Assembly: GCA_050951405.1 (NCBI GenBank) | Contig: JBMNIZ010000009.1 | Span: forward strand, 17,752-81,751 | Source: JBMNIZ01 sp050951405 | GTDB taxonomy: Bacteria > Bacillota > DULZ01 | DNA length: 64,000 nucleotides | Direction: 5' to 3' | Shown here: positions 9,187 to 18,764 of the stretch, in pieces | Numbering within the stretch: the first letter of the stretch is position 1 | Layout: each line of letters opens with the position of its first letter | Position numbers and translations under genes: made by a program | Notes under the pieces: model-generated | Database searches by the model: none | Told to the model about the DNA's origin: nothing | The model's input: only the letters and a program-made list of their open reading frames with translations

Positions 9187-10107
9187 ATGAGAAGATTGAT
9201 GGTCATTTTCTTAGTTTTGGGTTTGGCCATGGCAAGCGGAATTAGTTGCTCCCCCACGAAAACAACCGGGGGCAGCCCGGGGAAGTTAACAGTGGCCGCC
9301 ACCATCTTTCCTTTGGCCGACATAGCCTGGGCTGTGGGCGGCAGTCAGGTGGAGGTGTTTACTTTGCTTCCTCCCGGAGCCAGCCCCCATACCTTTGAAG
9401 CCACGCCCCAGCAAGGGAGGCAGCTGAGCGAAGCGGACATCTTTCTGGAAATCGGCGCCGGTTTAGACAGTTGGGCCGGGAGACTGGCCCAGGCTGCCAA
9501 TCCTGATCTGCGCCTGGTCACGGTGACGGAAGGGATGGATCTGTTGCCTGCATCTCCGGGAGAGCATGAACATGAGCAGGAGGAAGAGATTTTGGGGGAT
9601 CCCCATATTTGGTTGGATCCGGTCCTGGTGGAAAAAGTTATCGCCCCCATGGTCTGCCGGGAATTAATGGAATCTTTGCCTGACCAGGAGGACTATTTCC
9701 GGGAAAAGCTGAGAGAATACCAGAGAGAACTGGCCCGGCTGGACCGGGAAATCAAGGAAGCTGTTGGGGGTTTTCGCCAAAAAAAATTTATTTCTTTTCA
9801 TGCCACCTGGGGTTATTTTGCCCGGCGTTACGGCCTGGAAGAGAGGGCCAGCGTGGTGGAATATCCCGGCAAAGAGCCTTCCGCCCGCTGGTTGGCGGCC
9901 CTTTCCCGGCAGATCAAAGAGGAAGGGATACAAGCGGTCTTCATTGAACCCCAGTTTAATCCTCGTCCGGCAGAGCTCCTGGCGGAAGAAACCGGTAGCA
10001 GGGTGTACATTCTTGATCCCATCGGCGGTGAAGGGCTGGAGGGTCGAGACAGCTATTTAAAACTGATGCGTTATAACCTGAAAGTGTTGGAGGAGGCCTT
10101 GCATTAA
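9187..10107 (+). CDS. znuA: Zinc ABC transporter substrate-binding lipoprotein ZnuA
   Basis: A 306-residue cluster A-I metal-binding protein. The N-terminus is a lipoprotein signal with a GISC lipobox. The metal ligands are visible in PPGASPHTFEATP, in the acidic, histidine-containing loop EHEHEQEEE followed by DPHIWLDP, and in ISFHATWGYFARRYGL. ATG 9187 is chosen over the upstream GTG at 9178 because it leaves an AGGTGAT ribosome-binding site in front. It captures Zn(2+) (or Mn(2+)) outside the membrane for ZnuBC. The stop overlaps the ATG of znuC by one base, indicating coupled translation. Confidence 0.88.
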   Translation: MRRLMVIFLVLGLAMASGISCSPTKTTGGSPGKLTVAATIFPLADIAWAVGGSQVEVFTLLPPGASPHTFEATPQQGRQLSEADIFLEIGAGLDSWAGRLAQAANPDLRLVTVTEGMDLLPASPGEHEHEQEEEILGDPHIWLDPVLVEKVIAPMVCRELMESLPDQEDYFREKLREYQRELARLDREIKEAVGGFRQKKFISFHATWGYFARRYGLEERASVVEYPGKEPSARWLAALSRQIKEEGIQAVFIEPQFNPRPAELLAEETGSRVYILDPIGGEGLEGRDSYLKLMRYNLKVLEEALH

Positions 10108-10847
10108 TGTTGGCGATCAATGCGCAGGGATTGAAAGTGGCATTGGGCGGGCGCCTGGTTCTGGCAGATGTGAGTTTTCAGGTGAAGCTGGGAGAGCTGG
10201 CGGCCATCGTGGGTCCCAACGGAGCGGGAAAGACGACCTTGCTGAAAGTCCTTTTAGGCCTTCTTCCCCCGGTGGAAGGGCGTTTGGAGTTTTTTGGCAG
10301 GCCGGCAGGCGGGGAAAACCGGAAACTTCTCGGCTACTTGCCCCAGAATTCCCAGTTCGACAGGAATTTCCCCATGACAGTGGCGGATGTGGTGCAAATG
10401 GGACAAGGTTCTTGGAGCTTTTTCTACCGGCCGGAAGCATCTGTGGAGGAGGAGACTCGTCGATGTTTAAAACAGGTGGGGCTGGCCGGTTGGGAAAAAC
10501 GTCTTATGGGGGAACTGTCAGGAGGCCAACAGCAGTTGGTATTTCTGGCCAGAGCATTGAACGGCTTACCGCGGCTTGTCCTGCTGGATGAACCTACTAC
10601 CGGTCTGGATGTGCTGGCCAAAAACCGTTTTTATCATCTTCTGGGCCAATTGAAAAAGGAGCTGGGGCTGACCGTTCTCATTGTTTCCCATGATTTGGAG
10701 TCAATTAAGGCCAATGCGGATCGGGTAATCGTTCTTTCGGCAGGCCGAGTCCTGGCCCAGGGTGCTCCCCGGGAGCTGTTGGCCGATGGGAACCGGGGGA
10801 CCACGGTTTTTCATTCACTAACTATGATGCCGGGTGGGGTCCACTAA
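10107..10847 (+). CDS. znuC: Zinc ABC transporter ATP-binding protein ZnuC
   Basis: A 246-residue ABC ATPase. The Walker A motif GPNGAGKTTL is near residue 36, the signature ELSGGQQQ near 138, Walker B LVLLDEPT follows, and the switch histidine is in LIVSHDLESI. The best match is the metal-type ABC ATPases of cluster A-I transporters. It overlaps znuA by one base and znuB by one base, so the three form a tightly coupled operon. Confidence 0.9.
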   Translation: MLAINAQGLKVALGGRLVLADVSFQVKLGELAAIVGPNGAGKTTLLKVLLGLLPPVEGRLEFFGRPAGGENRKLLGYLPQNSQFDRNFPMTVADVVQMGQGSWSFFYRPEASVEEETRRCLKQVGLAGWEKRLMGELSGGQQQLVFLARALNGLPRLVLLDEPTTGLDVLAKNRFYHLLGQLKKELGLTVLIVSHDLESIKANADRVIVLSAGRVLAQGAPRELLADGNRGTTVFHSLTMMPGGVH

Positions 10848-11737
10848 TGGAAATGCTGTCCTATGGTTTTATGCAAAAAGCTTTTTTGGCAGGTATCCTG
10901 CTGGGGCTGCTATCAGCCCTGGTGGGTTTTTTTGTCGTGCTGAAGCGCCTTTCCTTTATCGGGGCAGGCATTGCCCATACCGCTTTTGGCGGAGTGGCCC
11001 TTGGATTGGTGACCGGACTTAATCCCCTCTGGGCCGCCGGGGCATTTGCTTTGGGAGTGGCCTGGCTGATAGCTTGGATCAGCCGCCAAGGACGCCTGCC
11101 GGAAGATACGGCTATCGGCATTTTCTTCGCCGGAGCCATGGCTTTGGGGGTGGGGATTCTCAGCCTGTCCAAAGGCTATTATGGGGATGTTTTCGGCTAT
11201 TTGTTCGGTAATATCCTGGCAGTGAGCACCGGGGACTTGGCGCTGCTTTTCATTGCCGGTACGGGGGTGGCGGTTTTTATCCTTCTTTCCTTCCGGGCCC
11301 TGCTTTTTCTGTGCTTCGATGAAGAACTGGCAGCAGCCAGCGGCCTGCCTGTGCGCTTCTTGTACTATGGTTTGTTTACAGCCATCGCTCTGACGGTCAT
11401 GGTGGCAGCGAAGATGGTGGGCATTGTGCTGGCTTCGGCTCTTCTGGTAACCCCGGCCGCCACCGGCTATCAGCTGGCCAGGACTTACCGGGGCATGCTG
11501 GCTGTCTCGGTTTTAGCCGGGCTTTTTTCCTCCTTGGCCGGTCTTTGGTTGTCTTTTATTTTTAATCTGGCTTCAGGGGCCGCTATTGTCCTTTGCGCTA
11601 CCCTGTTTTTTCTCATCTCCTTTTGTTTTTCTCCCCGGCGCCGCCGGATTTCCCGCTGGAAAGAGCAGGAAAAGCCGGCCGCTTCCGAGAATAAGTTAAC
11701 CTGCAATGAGGATAAAATGATAAGTGATGAACTTTGA
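10847..11737 (+). CDS. znuB: Zinc ABC transporter permease ZnuB
   Basis: A 296-residue ABC-3 family permease with about eight hydrophobic helices. It has the family features FVVLKRLSFIGAGIAHTAFGG, FFAGAMALGVG and GIVLASALLVTPAATGY. The last 40 residues form a charged cytoplasmic tail that is longer than in many homologues. It starts inside the znuC stop codon. Together with ZnuA and ZnuC it imports zinc across the cytoplasmic membrane. Confidence 0.9.
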   Translation: MEMLSYGFMQKAFLAGILLGLLSALVGFFVVLKRLSFIGAGIAHTAFGGVALGLVTGLNPLWAAGAFALGVAWLIAWISRQGRLPEDTAIGIFFAGAMALGVGILSLSKGYYGDVFGYLFGNILAVSTGDLALLFIAGTGVAVFILLSFRALLFLCFDEELAAASGLPVRFLYYGLFTAIALTVMVAAKMVGIVLASALLVTPAATGYQLARTYRGMLAVSVLAGLFSSLAGLWLSFIFNLASGAAIVLCATLFFLISFCFSPRRRRISRWKEQEKPAASENKLTCNEDKMISDEL

Positions 11738-11761
11738 GCATCTAAAGGTGGAGGTGTCCTG

Positions 11762-13162
11762 ATGGGTGAATTGGTTTTGGCTGCTTTAGTGCCCCATCCT
11801 CCCATTATGGTGGAAGAGGTGGGTAAAGGTGAAGTGAAGAAGGTCCAGGCCAGCCGCCGGTCTATGGCCGTTCTGGCAGAGGCCATGGCGGATACAAGCC
11901 CGGAGACAGTAGTGATGATCACTCCCCACGGGGCGGTTTTCACCGATGTGATCTCTATTCCCGGCATGGAAACTTTCCAGGGAAGTCTTAAACAATTTGG
12001 CGCTCCCCAGGTGCGGGGCCGTTATGGGGGAGACCCGGAGCTGACCGACATTTTGCTGGAAAATTGCTCTCGGCGGAAAGTGCCGGCGGTCAAATTGGAA
12101 GAGGATTTAATGAGAAAGTTTGGGACCCCCACGGAACTTGACCACGGTATCATGGTCCCTCTTTCCTTTTTCCGCGGATTGGAAAAAGAATTCGCCTTGC
12201 TCCCCGTCAATATAGGGCTTTTGCCCCGCTCCTCCCTTTATGACTTTGGCCAAGCGCTGCAGGAGGCCATCCTTCTTTCAAGGCGCCGGGTGGCTGTTTT
12301 TGCCAGCGCTGATCTTTCTCACCGGGTGACCCCGGATGCCCCGGCGGGTTACCATCCCCGGGGAAAAGAATTTGATTTAAAACTGAAGGAACTGTTGGAA
12401 AAGGCTGATGTCCAGGGCATCATGGAGCTGCCGGAAGACTTGGTGGAGGATGCAGGCCAGTGCGGTTATCGGCCTTTGCTGATGCTTCTGGGCGTTTTTC
12501 ATGGATTTGAGATCGAATGTCAGGTTCTTTCCTATGAGGCTCCTTTTGGTGTCGGTTACCTGGTGGCCCGGTTTCTGGGCAAAGGATCCGGGGGGCAGAA
12601 AGACCGGGACCATCATGCTTCTCTAAAAGAGGAGAAGAATCCCGGGAACGGGGCGGAATCTGCCCCGGTAAAATTGGCCCGCCGGAGCCTGGAGCATTAC
12701 CTGACTACAGGAAAGATGCTTCCGGCAGAGGAAATTACTCTTGAAGGCCTGCCTTCCCGGGCGGGAGCTTTCGTCACCTTGAAAAAACACGGACAGCTGA
12801 GAGGCTGTATTGGCACCATTGAGCCCACCCAGCCCAGTCTGGCAGAGGAAATTGTCCGGAATGCGGTTCAGGCCGGGCTGGATGATCCCCGTTTTCCCCC
12901 GGTAACTGCGGAGGAGTTGGAGGAATTGACCATTTCCGTGGACGTTTTGGGGAAACCGGAACCGGTGGAAAGCATGGAAGAACTGAACCCGCAAAAATAC
13001 GGGGTGATTGTGAGCAGCGGAGGAAGAAGGGGTTTGCTGCTGCCCGCCTTGGAAGGCGTGGATACGGCGGAGGAGCAAATAGAAATTGCCCGCCGGAAAG
13101 CCGGCATTGGCCGGCATGAGAATGTAAAACTGGAACGTTTTAGCGTCACCAGATATCACTGA
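11762..13162 (+). CDS. Memo-AMMECR1 fusion (AmmeMemoRadiSam system proteins B and A)
   Basis: A 466-residue two-domain protein. Residues about 1-270 match the Memo-like family, related to extradiol dioxygenases, with ALVPHPPIMVEEVG, VVMITPHGAVFTD and ASADLSHRVTPDAP containing the likely metal-ligand histidines and aspartate. Residues about 300-466 match AMMECR1, with LPSRAGAFVTLKKHGQLRGC, IGTIEPTQPSLAEEI and GLLLPALEGV. The radical SAM gene that follows completes the three-part AmmeMemoRadiSam arrangement known across prokaryotes. The function of the system is not established. It starts 24 bases after znuB with its own GGAGG site. Confidence 0.88.
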   Translation: MGELVLAALVPHPPIMVEEVGKGEVKKVQASRRSMAVLAEAMADTSPETVVMITPHGAVFTDVISIPGMETFQGSLKQFGAPQVRGRYGGDPELTDILLENCSRRKVPAVKLEEDLMRKFGTPTELDHGIMVPLSFFRGLEKEFALLPVNIGLLPRSSLYDFGQALQEAILLSRRRVAVFASADLSHRVTPDAPAGYHPRGKEFDLKLKELLEKADVQGIMELPEDLVEDAGQCGYRPLLMLLGVFHGFEIECQVLSYEAPFGVGYLVARFLGKGSGGQKDRDHHASLKEEKNPGNGAESAPVKLARRSLEHYLTTGKMLPAEEITLEGLPSRAGAFVTLKKHGQLRGCIGTIEPTQPSLAEEIVRNAVQAGLDDPRFPPVTAEELEELTISVDVLGKPEPVESMEELNPQKYGVIVSSGGRRGLLLPALEGVDTAEEQIEIARRKAGIGRHENVKLERFSVTRYH

Positions 13163-13229
13163 TTTTTCAAGGAACCGGGAGCGGTGAAACTGCATACGGT
13201 TTTCCCGGGGAAGAAGAGGTGGACTGAGC

Positions 13230-14240
13230 ATGCCCGAAATGCATGAAGCGCAATGGTACAGAAGCGGGGAGGGCGGCCGGGTTCTGTGCGATCTTTGCCC
13301 CCACTGCTGCCAGCTGGCTCCGGGACAGAAAGGGATCTGCCGGGTCAGAGAAAACCATCAAGGGAAACTTGTCACTCGCAATTATGCTCTTTGCAGTCCC
13401 CTGGCCCTTGATCCCATCGAAAAGAAGCCCCTTTACCACTTTTTTCCCGGCAGCACCATTTTATCAACGGGGACGGTAGGCTGCAATTTTCGCTGTCAGT
13501 TTTGTCAGAACTGGCAACTGGCCCATGGTGAGCCTTCCTTAACTCCTTTGGAACCGGGTGAACTGACCCGCATTGCCCGGAGGGAAAAGGACCGGGGCTG
13601 CATCGGCATCGCCTATACCTATTCAGAGCCTTTGGTTTGGTACGAATATGTGCTGGAGGAAGCCCGCATCAGCCATGAACAGGGTTTAAAAAATGTTCTG
13701 GTCACCAATGGCTTTATCAACGAAGAGCCCCTGGAAAAACTACTGCCGGTTATCGATGCTTTCAATATTGATGTGAAGGCTTTTAACCGGGATTTTTATC
13801 GCAAGCTGGTGAAAGGAGATTACCGGCCGGTGCTCCGGACGGCCCAAAAGGCCCGGGAGGCAGGCTGTCATGTGGAAGTAACCAATTTGCTGGTTCCCGG
13901 CTTAAATGATGGGGAAGAAGAAATCCGCAGGCTGGTGGATTGGTTGGCAGGCACTTTAGGTCCGGACACGCCCTTGCATTTTTCCCGCTACTTTCCCCAT
14001 TACCAGCTTGATTTGCCTCCCACTCCCCTGGAAACGCTGGCGAAAGCCAAGGAATTGGCGGAAGATAAGCTCCGCTACGTCTATCTGGGCAATGCTCCCC
14101 AGCTTGACGGTTCTGATACCTATTGCCCCCATTGCGGGGAAAAAGTCATCGGGCGCAGCGGTTATTGGGTGAACCTGAAAGGTTTGGATGGAAACCACTG
14201 CCGTTATTGCCGGGCCTTGCTGCCCATCATCGCGGCCTGA
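13230..14240 (+). CDS. amrS: AmmeMemoRadiSam system radical SAM enzyme (AmrS)
   Basis: A 336-residue radical SAM protein of the pyruvate-formate-lyase-activating-enzyme type. The cluster motif CNFRCQFC starts at residue 85, preceded by N-terminal cysteines (CDLCPHCCQLAPGQKGIC). It contains YTYSEPLVWYEY, VTNGFINEEPL, FNIDVKAF and a C-terminal zinc-ribbon-like CPHCGEK plus HCRYC. It is encoded immediately behind the Memo-AMMECR1 fusion, the defining neighbourhood for this family. Its substrate is unknown. Confidence 0.88.
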   Translation: MPEMHEAQWYRSGEGGRVLCDLCPHCCQLAPGQKGICRVRENHQGKLVTRNYALCSPLALDPIEKKPLYHFFPGSTILSTGTVGCNFRCQFCQNWQLAHGEPSLTPLEPGELTRIARREKDRGCIGIAYTYSEPLVWYEYVLEEARISHEQGLKNVLVTNGFINEEPLEKLLPVIDAFNIDVKAFNRDFYRKLVKGDYRPVLRTAQKAREAGCHVEVTNLLVPGLNDGEEEIRRLVDWLAGTLGPDTPLHFSRYFPHYQLDLPPTPLETLAKAKELAEDKLRYVYLGNAPQLDGSDTYCPHCGEKVIGRSGYWVNLKGLDGNHCRYCRALLPIIAA

Positions 14241-14263
14241 TGGGAAAGGAGAGGATGTGCACC

Positions 14264-15217
14264 ATGCCAGATTTGACCAAGTCAGCCCGGACGGTGCTGG
14301 TGGACTGCCTGGGAGCAAAAAAAGCTGAAAATGTGCTGATCGTGGTGGACGAGCCTTTACGGGATATTGGTCAGGCTCTTCTGATCCAGGGGCGGGAACT
14401 GGAAACGGAGGCGGTGTTGCTGGAAATGCTGCCCCGGCAGTCAAACGGTGAGGAGCCACCTCCAATGGTGGCCAAAGCCATGCTGGAAGCCCAGGTGATC
14501 ATTTTGGCCACCTCCAAATCCTTGTCCCATACCCGGGCCAGGAAAGAGGCCAACAGGCGGGGTGCTCGGGTGGCTTCCATGCCCGGCCTGACTGCCCCGG
14601 TCATGGCTCGTACTTTGAGCGGCGGTTATGGTGAATTGGAAGCCCGCTGCCGGAAATATGCCCGTTTTCTCACCGAAGCGGCGCAAGTTCGTCTCACCAC
14701 TCCCGCCGGTACCGATTTGACATTTTCCCTTCAAGGAAAGGAGGCCTTTGCTGACAGCGGCATGCTGCAGGCGCCGGGCAGTTTTGGCAACCTTCCCGCC
14801 GGGGAAGCTTTTATCGCCCCCCTGGAGGGAACGGCGGCCGGAACCCTGGTGGTGGACGGTTCCATGGCCGGCATAGGCTTGATCCAAAGCCCCATTGTGA
14901 TGAAAGTGGAAAAAGGACTGGTGGTGGAAATAGAAGGGGGGCAGGAAGCCGACCGTCTGAAAGAACTGGTGGACAGATTCGGGCCCGCGGCGCGGAATAT
15001 CGCTGAGCTGGGCATCGGACTCAATGACCAGGCTGTTTTGTCGGGTATCGTCTTGGAAGATGAAAAAGTGCTGGGAACGGTCCATGTGGCCCTGGGTGAT
15101 AACAGCACCATCGGAGGCACAGTGGAAGTGCCCAGTCACTTGGATGGGGTGCTCCTTCAGCCCTCCTTGTGGCTGGACGGGCGTAAGATATTGGAAAAGG
15201 GCAATTTACTTGCGTAG
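14264..15217 (+). CDS. Aminopeptidase, M29-like (thermophilic metalloprotease family)
   Basis: A 317-residue protein resembling the leucyl/aminopeptidase T (M29) group. It has an N-terminal alpha/beta part (VLVDCLGAKKAENVLIVVDEP) and FGNLPAGEAFIAPLEGTAAG with a conserved glutamate typical of the metal site. IAELGIGLNDQA and GTVHVALGDNSTIGG, with its histidine, complete the match. It is shorter than classical M29 enzymes (about 400 residues), as in many clostridial versions. The start is uncertain: ATG 14264 leaves a nine-base gap from GAGG, while ATG 14255 lies only three bases from AGGAG. It follows the AmrS gene by 23 bases. Peptide substrate unknown. Confidence 0.75.
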   Translation: MPDLTKSARTVLVDCLGAKKAENVLIVVDEPLRDIGQALLIQGRELETEAVLLEMLPRQSNGEEPPPMVAKAMLEAQVIILATSKSLSHTRARKEANRRGARVASMPGLTAPVMARTLSGGYGELEARCRKYARFLTEAAQVRLTTPAGTDLTFSLQGKEAFADSGMLQAPGSFGNLPAGEAFIAPLEGTAAGTLVVDGSMAGIGLIQSPIVMKVEKGLVVEIEGGQEADRLKELVDRFGPAARNIAELGIGLNDQAVLSGIVLEDEKVLGTVHVALGDNSTIGGTVEVPSHLDGVLLQPSLWLDGRKILEKGNLLA

Positions 15218-15239
15218 CCTCCTCATCTTTGGAAGAAGA

Positions 15240-15282
15240 GCCGATTCCCGGCTGCGAAAGGGCAGCGGGAATCGGCCTTTAT
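15240..15282 (+). terminator. Strong rho-independent terminator before the arg operon
   Basis: GCCGATTCCCG at the left pairs with CGGGAATCGGC at 15266-15276, extended by CTGC/GCAG nearer the loop (about 15 pairs). It is followed by CTTTATT. Confidence 0.85.
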
Positions 15283-15456
15283 TAAGCATTTTTCCCTTAC
15301 TCTAAGAAAATTCTGAAAGGGGATGGGTAAAAAATACTCATCAGCGAATCCTTTATCTTCCAAGGAATAGTTTTTTATGTAAATAGAATAGCATGAGAAC
15401 AGCATGGCATCTCATCATGCCTTGGAGAAAAGGTGTGCCATTCCCCAAAAAACCTG

Positions 15457-15485
15457 TTGAATTTTTATGCATTCGAACGTATAAT
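15457..15485 (+). promoter_or_regulatory. Promoter of the argCJBDFGH operon
   Basis: TTGAAT at 15457-15462 and a perfect TATAAT at 15480-15485 are separated by 17 bases, 43 bases before the argC start. Confidence 0.75.
15458..15473 (+). promoter_or_regulatory. ARG-box-like operator overlapping the arg promoter
   Basis: TGAATTTTTATGCATT differs at one position from the TGAATnnnnATTCA core bound by ArgR/AhrC hexamers. It overlaps the -35 box and spacer, a position suited to arginine-dependent repression. No argR gene is in the window. Confidence 0.55.
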
Positions 15486-15528
15486 TATGAGGAAAGGAAA
15501 AGAAGAAAGGAAGAGTTTGAGGTGACAG

Positions 15529-16577
15529 ATGGTGATTAAGGCCAGTATTATTGGAGCCACCGGTTATACAGGAGTGGAATTGATCAGGATCCTGTCCCTG
15601 CATCCGGAAGTGGAACTGTGTGCATTGACCTCCCAAAGCTATGTGGGGGAAGAAATAGCCGGTATTTATCCCAGCTTGCAGGGGCGGGTGCAAAAACTTT
15701 GCCAGGAGCAGGATCTGAACCAGGTCCTTGAGGCAAGCCACGTGGTTTTCGTAGCCTTGCCCCACGGTCATTCCGTACCGGTAGTGAAGGAGGCTATCTC
15801 CCGGGGGAAGAAAGTCATCGATCTGGGAGCGGATTTTCGGTTACGCCAAGCGGAAGTATATGAAGAATGGTACCAGGTCAAGCATGGGGCCCCGGAACTT
15901 TTACCGGAGGCTATTTATGGGCTGCCGGAAATATACCAGGGAACGGATTTCAGGGGAAACAGCCATTGTAGCCAATCCGGGCTGCTATCCAACTGCTGCT
16001 ATTTTGGCGCTGGCTCCGGCCCTGGCCGAGAAATTGATCAGTCCGGAGAGCATCATTATTGATGCCAAGTCAGGTGTTTCCGGTGCCGGGAGGAAACTTT
16101 CCCTCACCTCTCATTTTTCAGAAGTCAATGATAGCATTCGACCCTATGGGGTGGCCTCCCACCGGCATACCCCAGAAATCGAACAGGAATTACAGGCACT
16201 GGCAGGAAGAGAGTTTCAGGTTTCCTTCACTCCTCATCTGGCGCCCATGACCCGGGGAATTTTGGTCACCGCCTACGGACAAATGGAACAGGATCTTTCT
16301 GCTGCACCAAGTCAGGGAAATCTATGCTTCCTATTATGCCGGGGAGCCTTTCGTCCACCTGCTGGCCGGGGAGCAATGGCCCCAGACCAAATGGGTCTAC
16401 GGTTCCAATCGTTGCCTGATCAATCTTACCGTCGACAAACGGACCCGGCGCCTGGTGGTCTGTTCCGTTATTGATAACCTGGTAAAAGGGGCTTCCGGGC
16501 AGGCAGTCCAGAACATGAATCTTCTTTTCGGACTGCCGGAAACTTTGGGATTAGAATTTAACGCCATATTTCCTTAA
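15529..16577 (+). CDS. argC: N-acetyl-gamma-glutamyl-phosphate reductase ArgC (frameshifted)
   Basis: The third enzyme of arginine synthesis, reducing N-acetylglutamyl phosphate to the semialdehyde with NADPH. Visible features are IGATGYTGVELIRIL (nucleotide binding), VFVALPHGHSVPV, VANPGCYPTAAILALAPA with the catalytic cysteine, and HRHTPEIEQEL. Two breaks occur: an extra A near 15955 (GGGGAAACAG) and an extra T near 16296 (GATCTTTCTGC). Removing both gives about 349 residues ending at TAA 16575-16577, the normal length. It is the first gene of the operon, with a GAGGTGAC ribosome site. Confidence 0.9.
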
Positions 16578-16602
16578 GAACAAGAGAGAGGGAGCGATAA
16601 TA

Positions 16603-17828
16603 ATGTCCCATTTGGAGACAATCGGAGGCGGGGTCACTGGGCCCCTTGGTTTTCAGGCTGCCGGGGTGGAAGCGGGCATCAAGACCGCCGCAAAAATGGA
16701 CCTGGCACTGGTTTTTTCCCCAGAGCCTTGTGAGGCTGCCGGGGTTTTCACCCGGAACAAGGTGAAAGCGGCGCCTCTGTTACTTGATCAGGAGCACCTG
16801 GAAAAAGCCAGACCCCGGGCCCTGGTTATCAATAGCGGCAACGCCAACGCCTGTACAGGGGAACAGGGATTGGCTGATGCCCGGGCCATGGCCCGGGCGG
16901 CAGCTTTAGAGCTGGGTCTGGAAACAGAGGAGGTCCTGGTAGCTTCTACCGGGGTGATCGGGGTGCCCCTGCCTGTGGAAAAAATACAAAGAGGGATTAA
17001 GCTGGCAGCCCAAGAGCTTTCCCCGGAGGGAGGAGACCGGGCGGCCCGGGCTATCATGACCACCGACCTGAGACCGAAAGAAGCGGCGGTTTCTTTCCTT
17101 CTGGAAGGCCAGAAAGTGACCATCGGGGCCATGGCCAAGGGTTCAGGGATGATCCATCCTAATTTGGCCACCATGCTTGCCTTTATCACTACTGATGCCT
17201 CAGTGGAGAAACAAGCACTGGAAATTGCCTTGCGGGCAGCGGTGGACGCCTCTTTTAACATGTTAACCGTGGACGGGGATACCAGTACCAACGACCTGGT
17301 CCTTGCTTCTGGCCAATGGTGCTGCAGGGAATTCTGCAGTTAAGGTATAATAGTCCTGATTTTACCATATTCCAGGGGGCCTTGACCCATATTTGCACCC
17401 TTTTGGCCAAGGAAATTGCCCGGGATGGGGAAGGGGCCACCAAGCTCCTGGAAGTAAGGGTGAAAAATGCCCGGTCTCTTCAAGATGCACGTCTGGCGGC
17501 CAGGGCAGTGGCCGCTTCCAGCCTGGTGAAGACGGCCTTGTTCGGGGAAGACCCTAACTGGGGAAGGATATTCTGTGCCGCCGGGTATTCGGGGGCGGAT
17601 TTTAATCCCGCAACTGTAGATATCTTCCTGACCAGTGCCGGGGGTAGGATCCAGACAGCTGCTGCCGGTACGGGTTTGGCCTTTGACGAGGCCAAAGCCG
17701 CTCTGATACTAAATGAAAAGGAAATTACCTTTGAAATTGACTTCCGGGATGGGGAATATGAAGCAGCAGCTTGGGGCTGCGATTTTTCCTATGATTATGT
17801 AAAAATCAACGCGGACTACCGGACATAA
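16603..17828 (+). CDS. argJ: Bifunctional ornithine acetyltransferase/N-acetylglutamate synthase ArgJ (frameshifted)
   Basis: It transfers acetyl between N-acetylornithine and glutamate, closing the cyclic arginine pathway; no argA or argE is needed. Seen are GFQAAGVEAGIK, VINSGNANACTG, and GAMAKGSGMIHPNLATMLAF. That last segment contains the autocleavage Thr (ATML) that separates the alpha and beta chains. TVDGDTSTNDL follows. Extra bases near 17312 (GGCCAATGG) and 17348 (GTATAATAG) break the frame. Corrected length is about 407 residues, typical for the family. The C-terminal half runs from IARDGEGATKLLEV to the normal end. Confidence 0.9.
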
Positions 17829-17835
17829 AAGTAGG

Positions 17836-18741
17836 ATGGGAGATGGGAAAGTGGTATTGACAGCTCTGGAAAAGGCGGGCATTCTGGTAGAAGCGCTGCC
17901 TTATATCAAGAAGTTTCATGGCAAGACCATCGTGATCAAATACGGGGGCCATGCCATGCTCAATGAGGAATTGAAGAGGGCGGTGATGCAGGATATTATA
18001 TTGATGAAACTGGTGGGAATGCATCCCGTTTTGGTCCACGGAGGCGGACCGGAGATCAATGAAATGATGAGCCGTCTGGGGATGAAGTCTGATTTTGTTC
18101 AGGGAATGCGGGTCACGGACCGGGAGACCATGGAGATCGTGGAGATGGTTCTGGTTGGCAAGGTCAATAAAGAAATCGTGGCTCTCATCAATGGCTATGG
18201 TGGTCAAGCGGTGGGCCTGAGTGGTGAAGACGGTAAGCTTATCGAGGCCAGGAAGAAAATTATCCAGGCGAAAAATGGAGAAGGTGAGCCAGTTGAAGTT
18301 GATCTGGGGTACGTAGGGGATGTGCGGAAAATAAACCCGGAAATAATTCAGACGGTCATCGCCCAGGGCTATATCCCCGTGATTGCTCCTACTGGATCCG
18401 GGGAAGACGGGGAGACATACAATATTAATGCTGATTATGTGGCCGGGGAAATAGCCGCCGCTTTACAGGCCGACAAACTAATACTTTTGACCGATGTGGA
18501 AGGGATTTTTGCCAACTATGAAGACAGGGAAACCTTGATTTCCTCTCTCCAGGTTGATGAGGTGGCACAGCTCATTGACCGGGGTGTAATTGCCGGGGGC
18601 ATGATCCCAAAAGTGGAGTGCTGCGTACAGGCACTGGCCGGGGGAGTAACCAAAACCCATATTATCGATGGCCGTCTGCCCCATTCCATTTTGCTGGAGG
18701 TTTTGACCGACGAGGGTATTGGTACAGAAGTAGTGAAATAG
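17836..18741 (+). CDS. argB: Acetylglutamate kinase ArgB
   Basis: A 301-residue amino-acid kinase, intact, phosphorylating N-acetylglutamate with ATP. The N-terminal KTIVIKYGGHAM and VHGGGPEINEMMSRL form the phosphate-binding part. GMRVTDRETMEIVEMVL and the C-terminal AGGMIPKVECCVQALAGGV match the family closely. The N-terminal extension before GILVEALPYIKKFHGK is the segment found in arginine-inhibited, hexameric kinases, so feedback control by arginine is plausible. The ATG start is 8 bases after argJ; a GTG at 17851 is an alternative. Confidence 0.92.
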   Translation: MGDGKVVLTALEKAGILVEALPYIKKFHGKTIVIKYGGHAMLNEELKRAVMQDIILMKLVGMHPVLVHGGGPEINEMMSRLGMKSDFVQGMRVTDRETMEIVEMVLVGKVNKEIVALINGYGGQAVGLSGEDGKLIEARKKIIQAKNGEGEPVEVDLGYVGDVRKINPEIIQTVIAQGYIPVIAPTGSGEDGETYNINADYVAGEIAAALQADKLILLTDVEGIFANYEDRETLISSLQVDEVAQLIDRGVIAGGMIPKVECCVQALAGGVTKTHIIDGRLPHSILLEVLTDEGIGTEVVK

Positions 18742-18764
18742 ACGAAGAGAGGTTGTGGGTAAGA

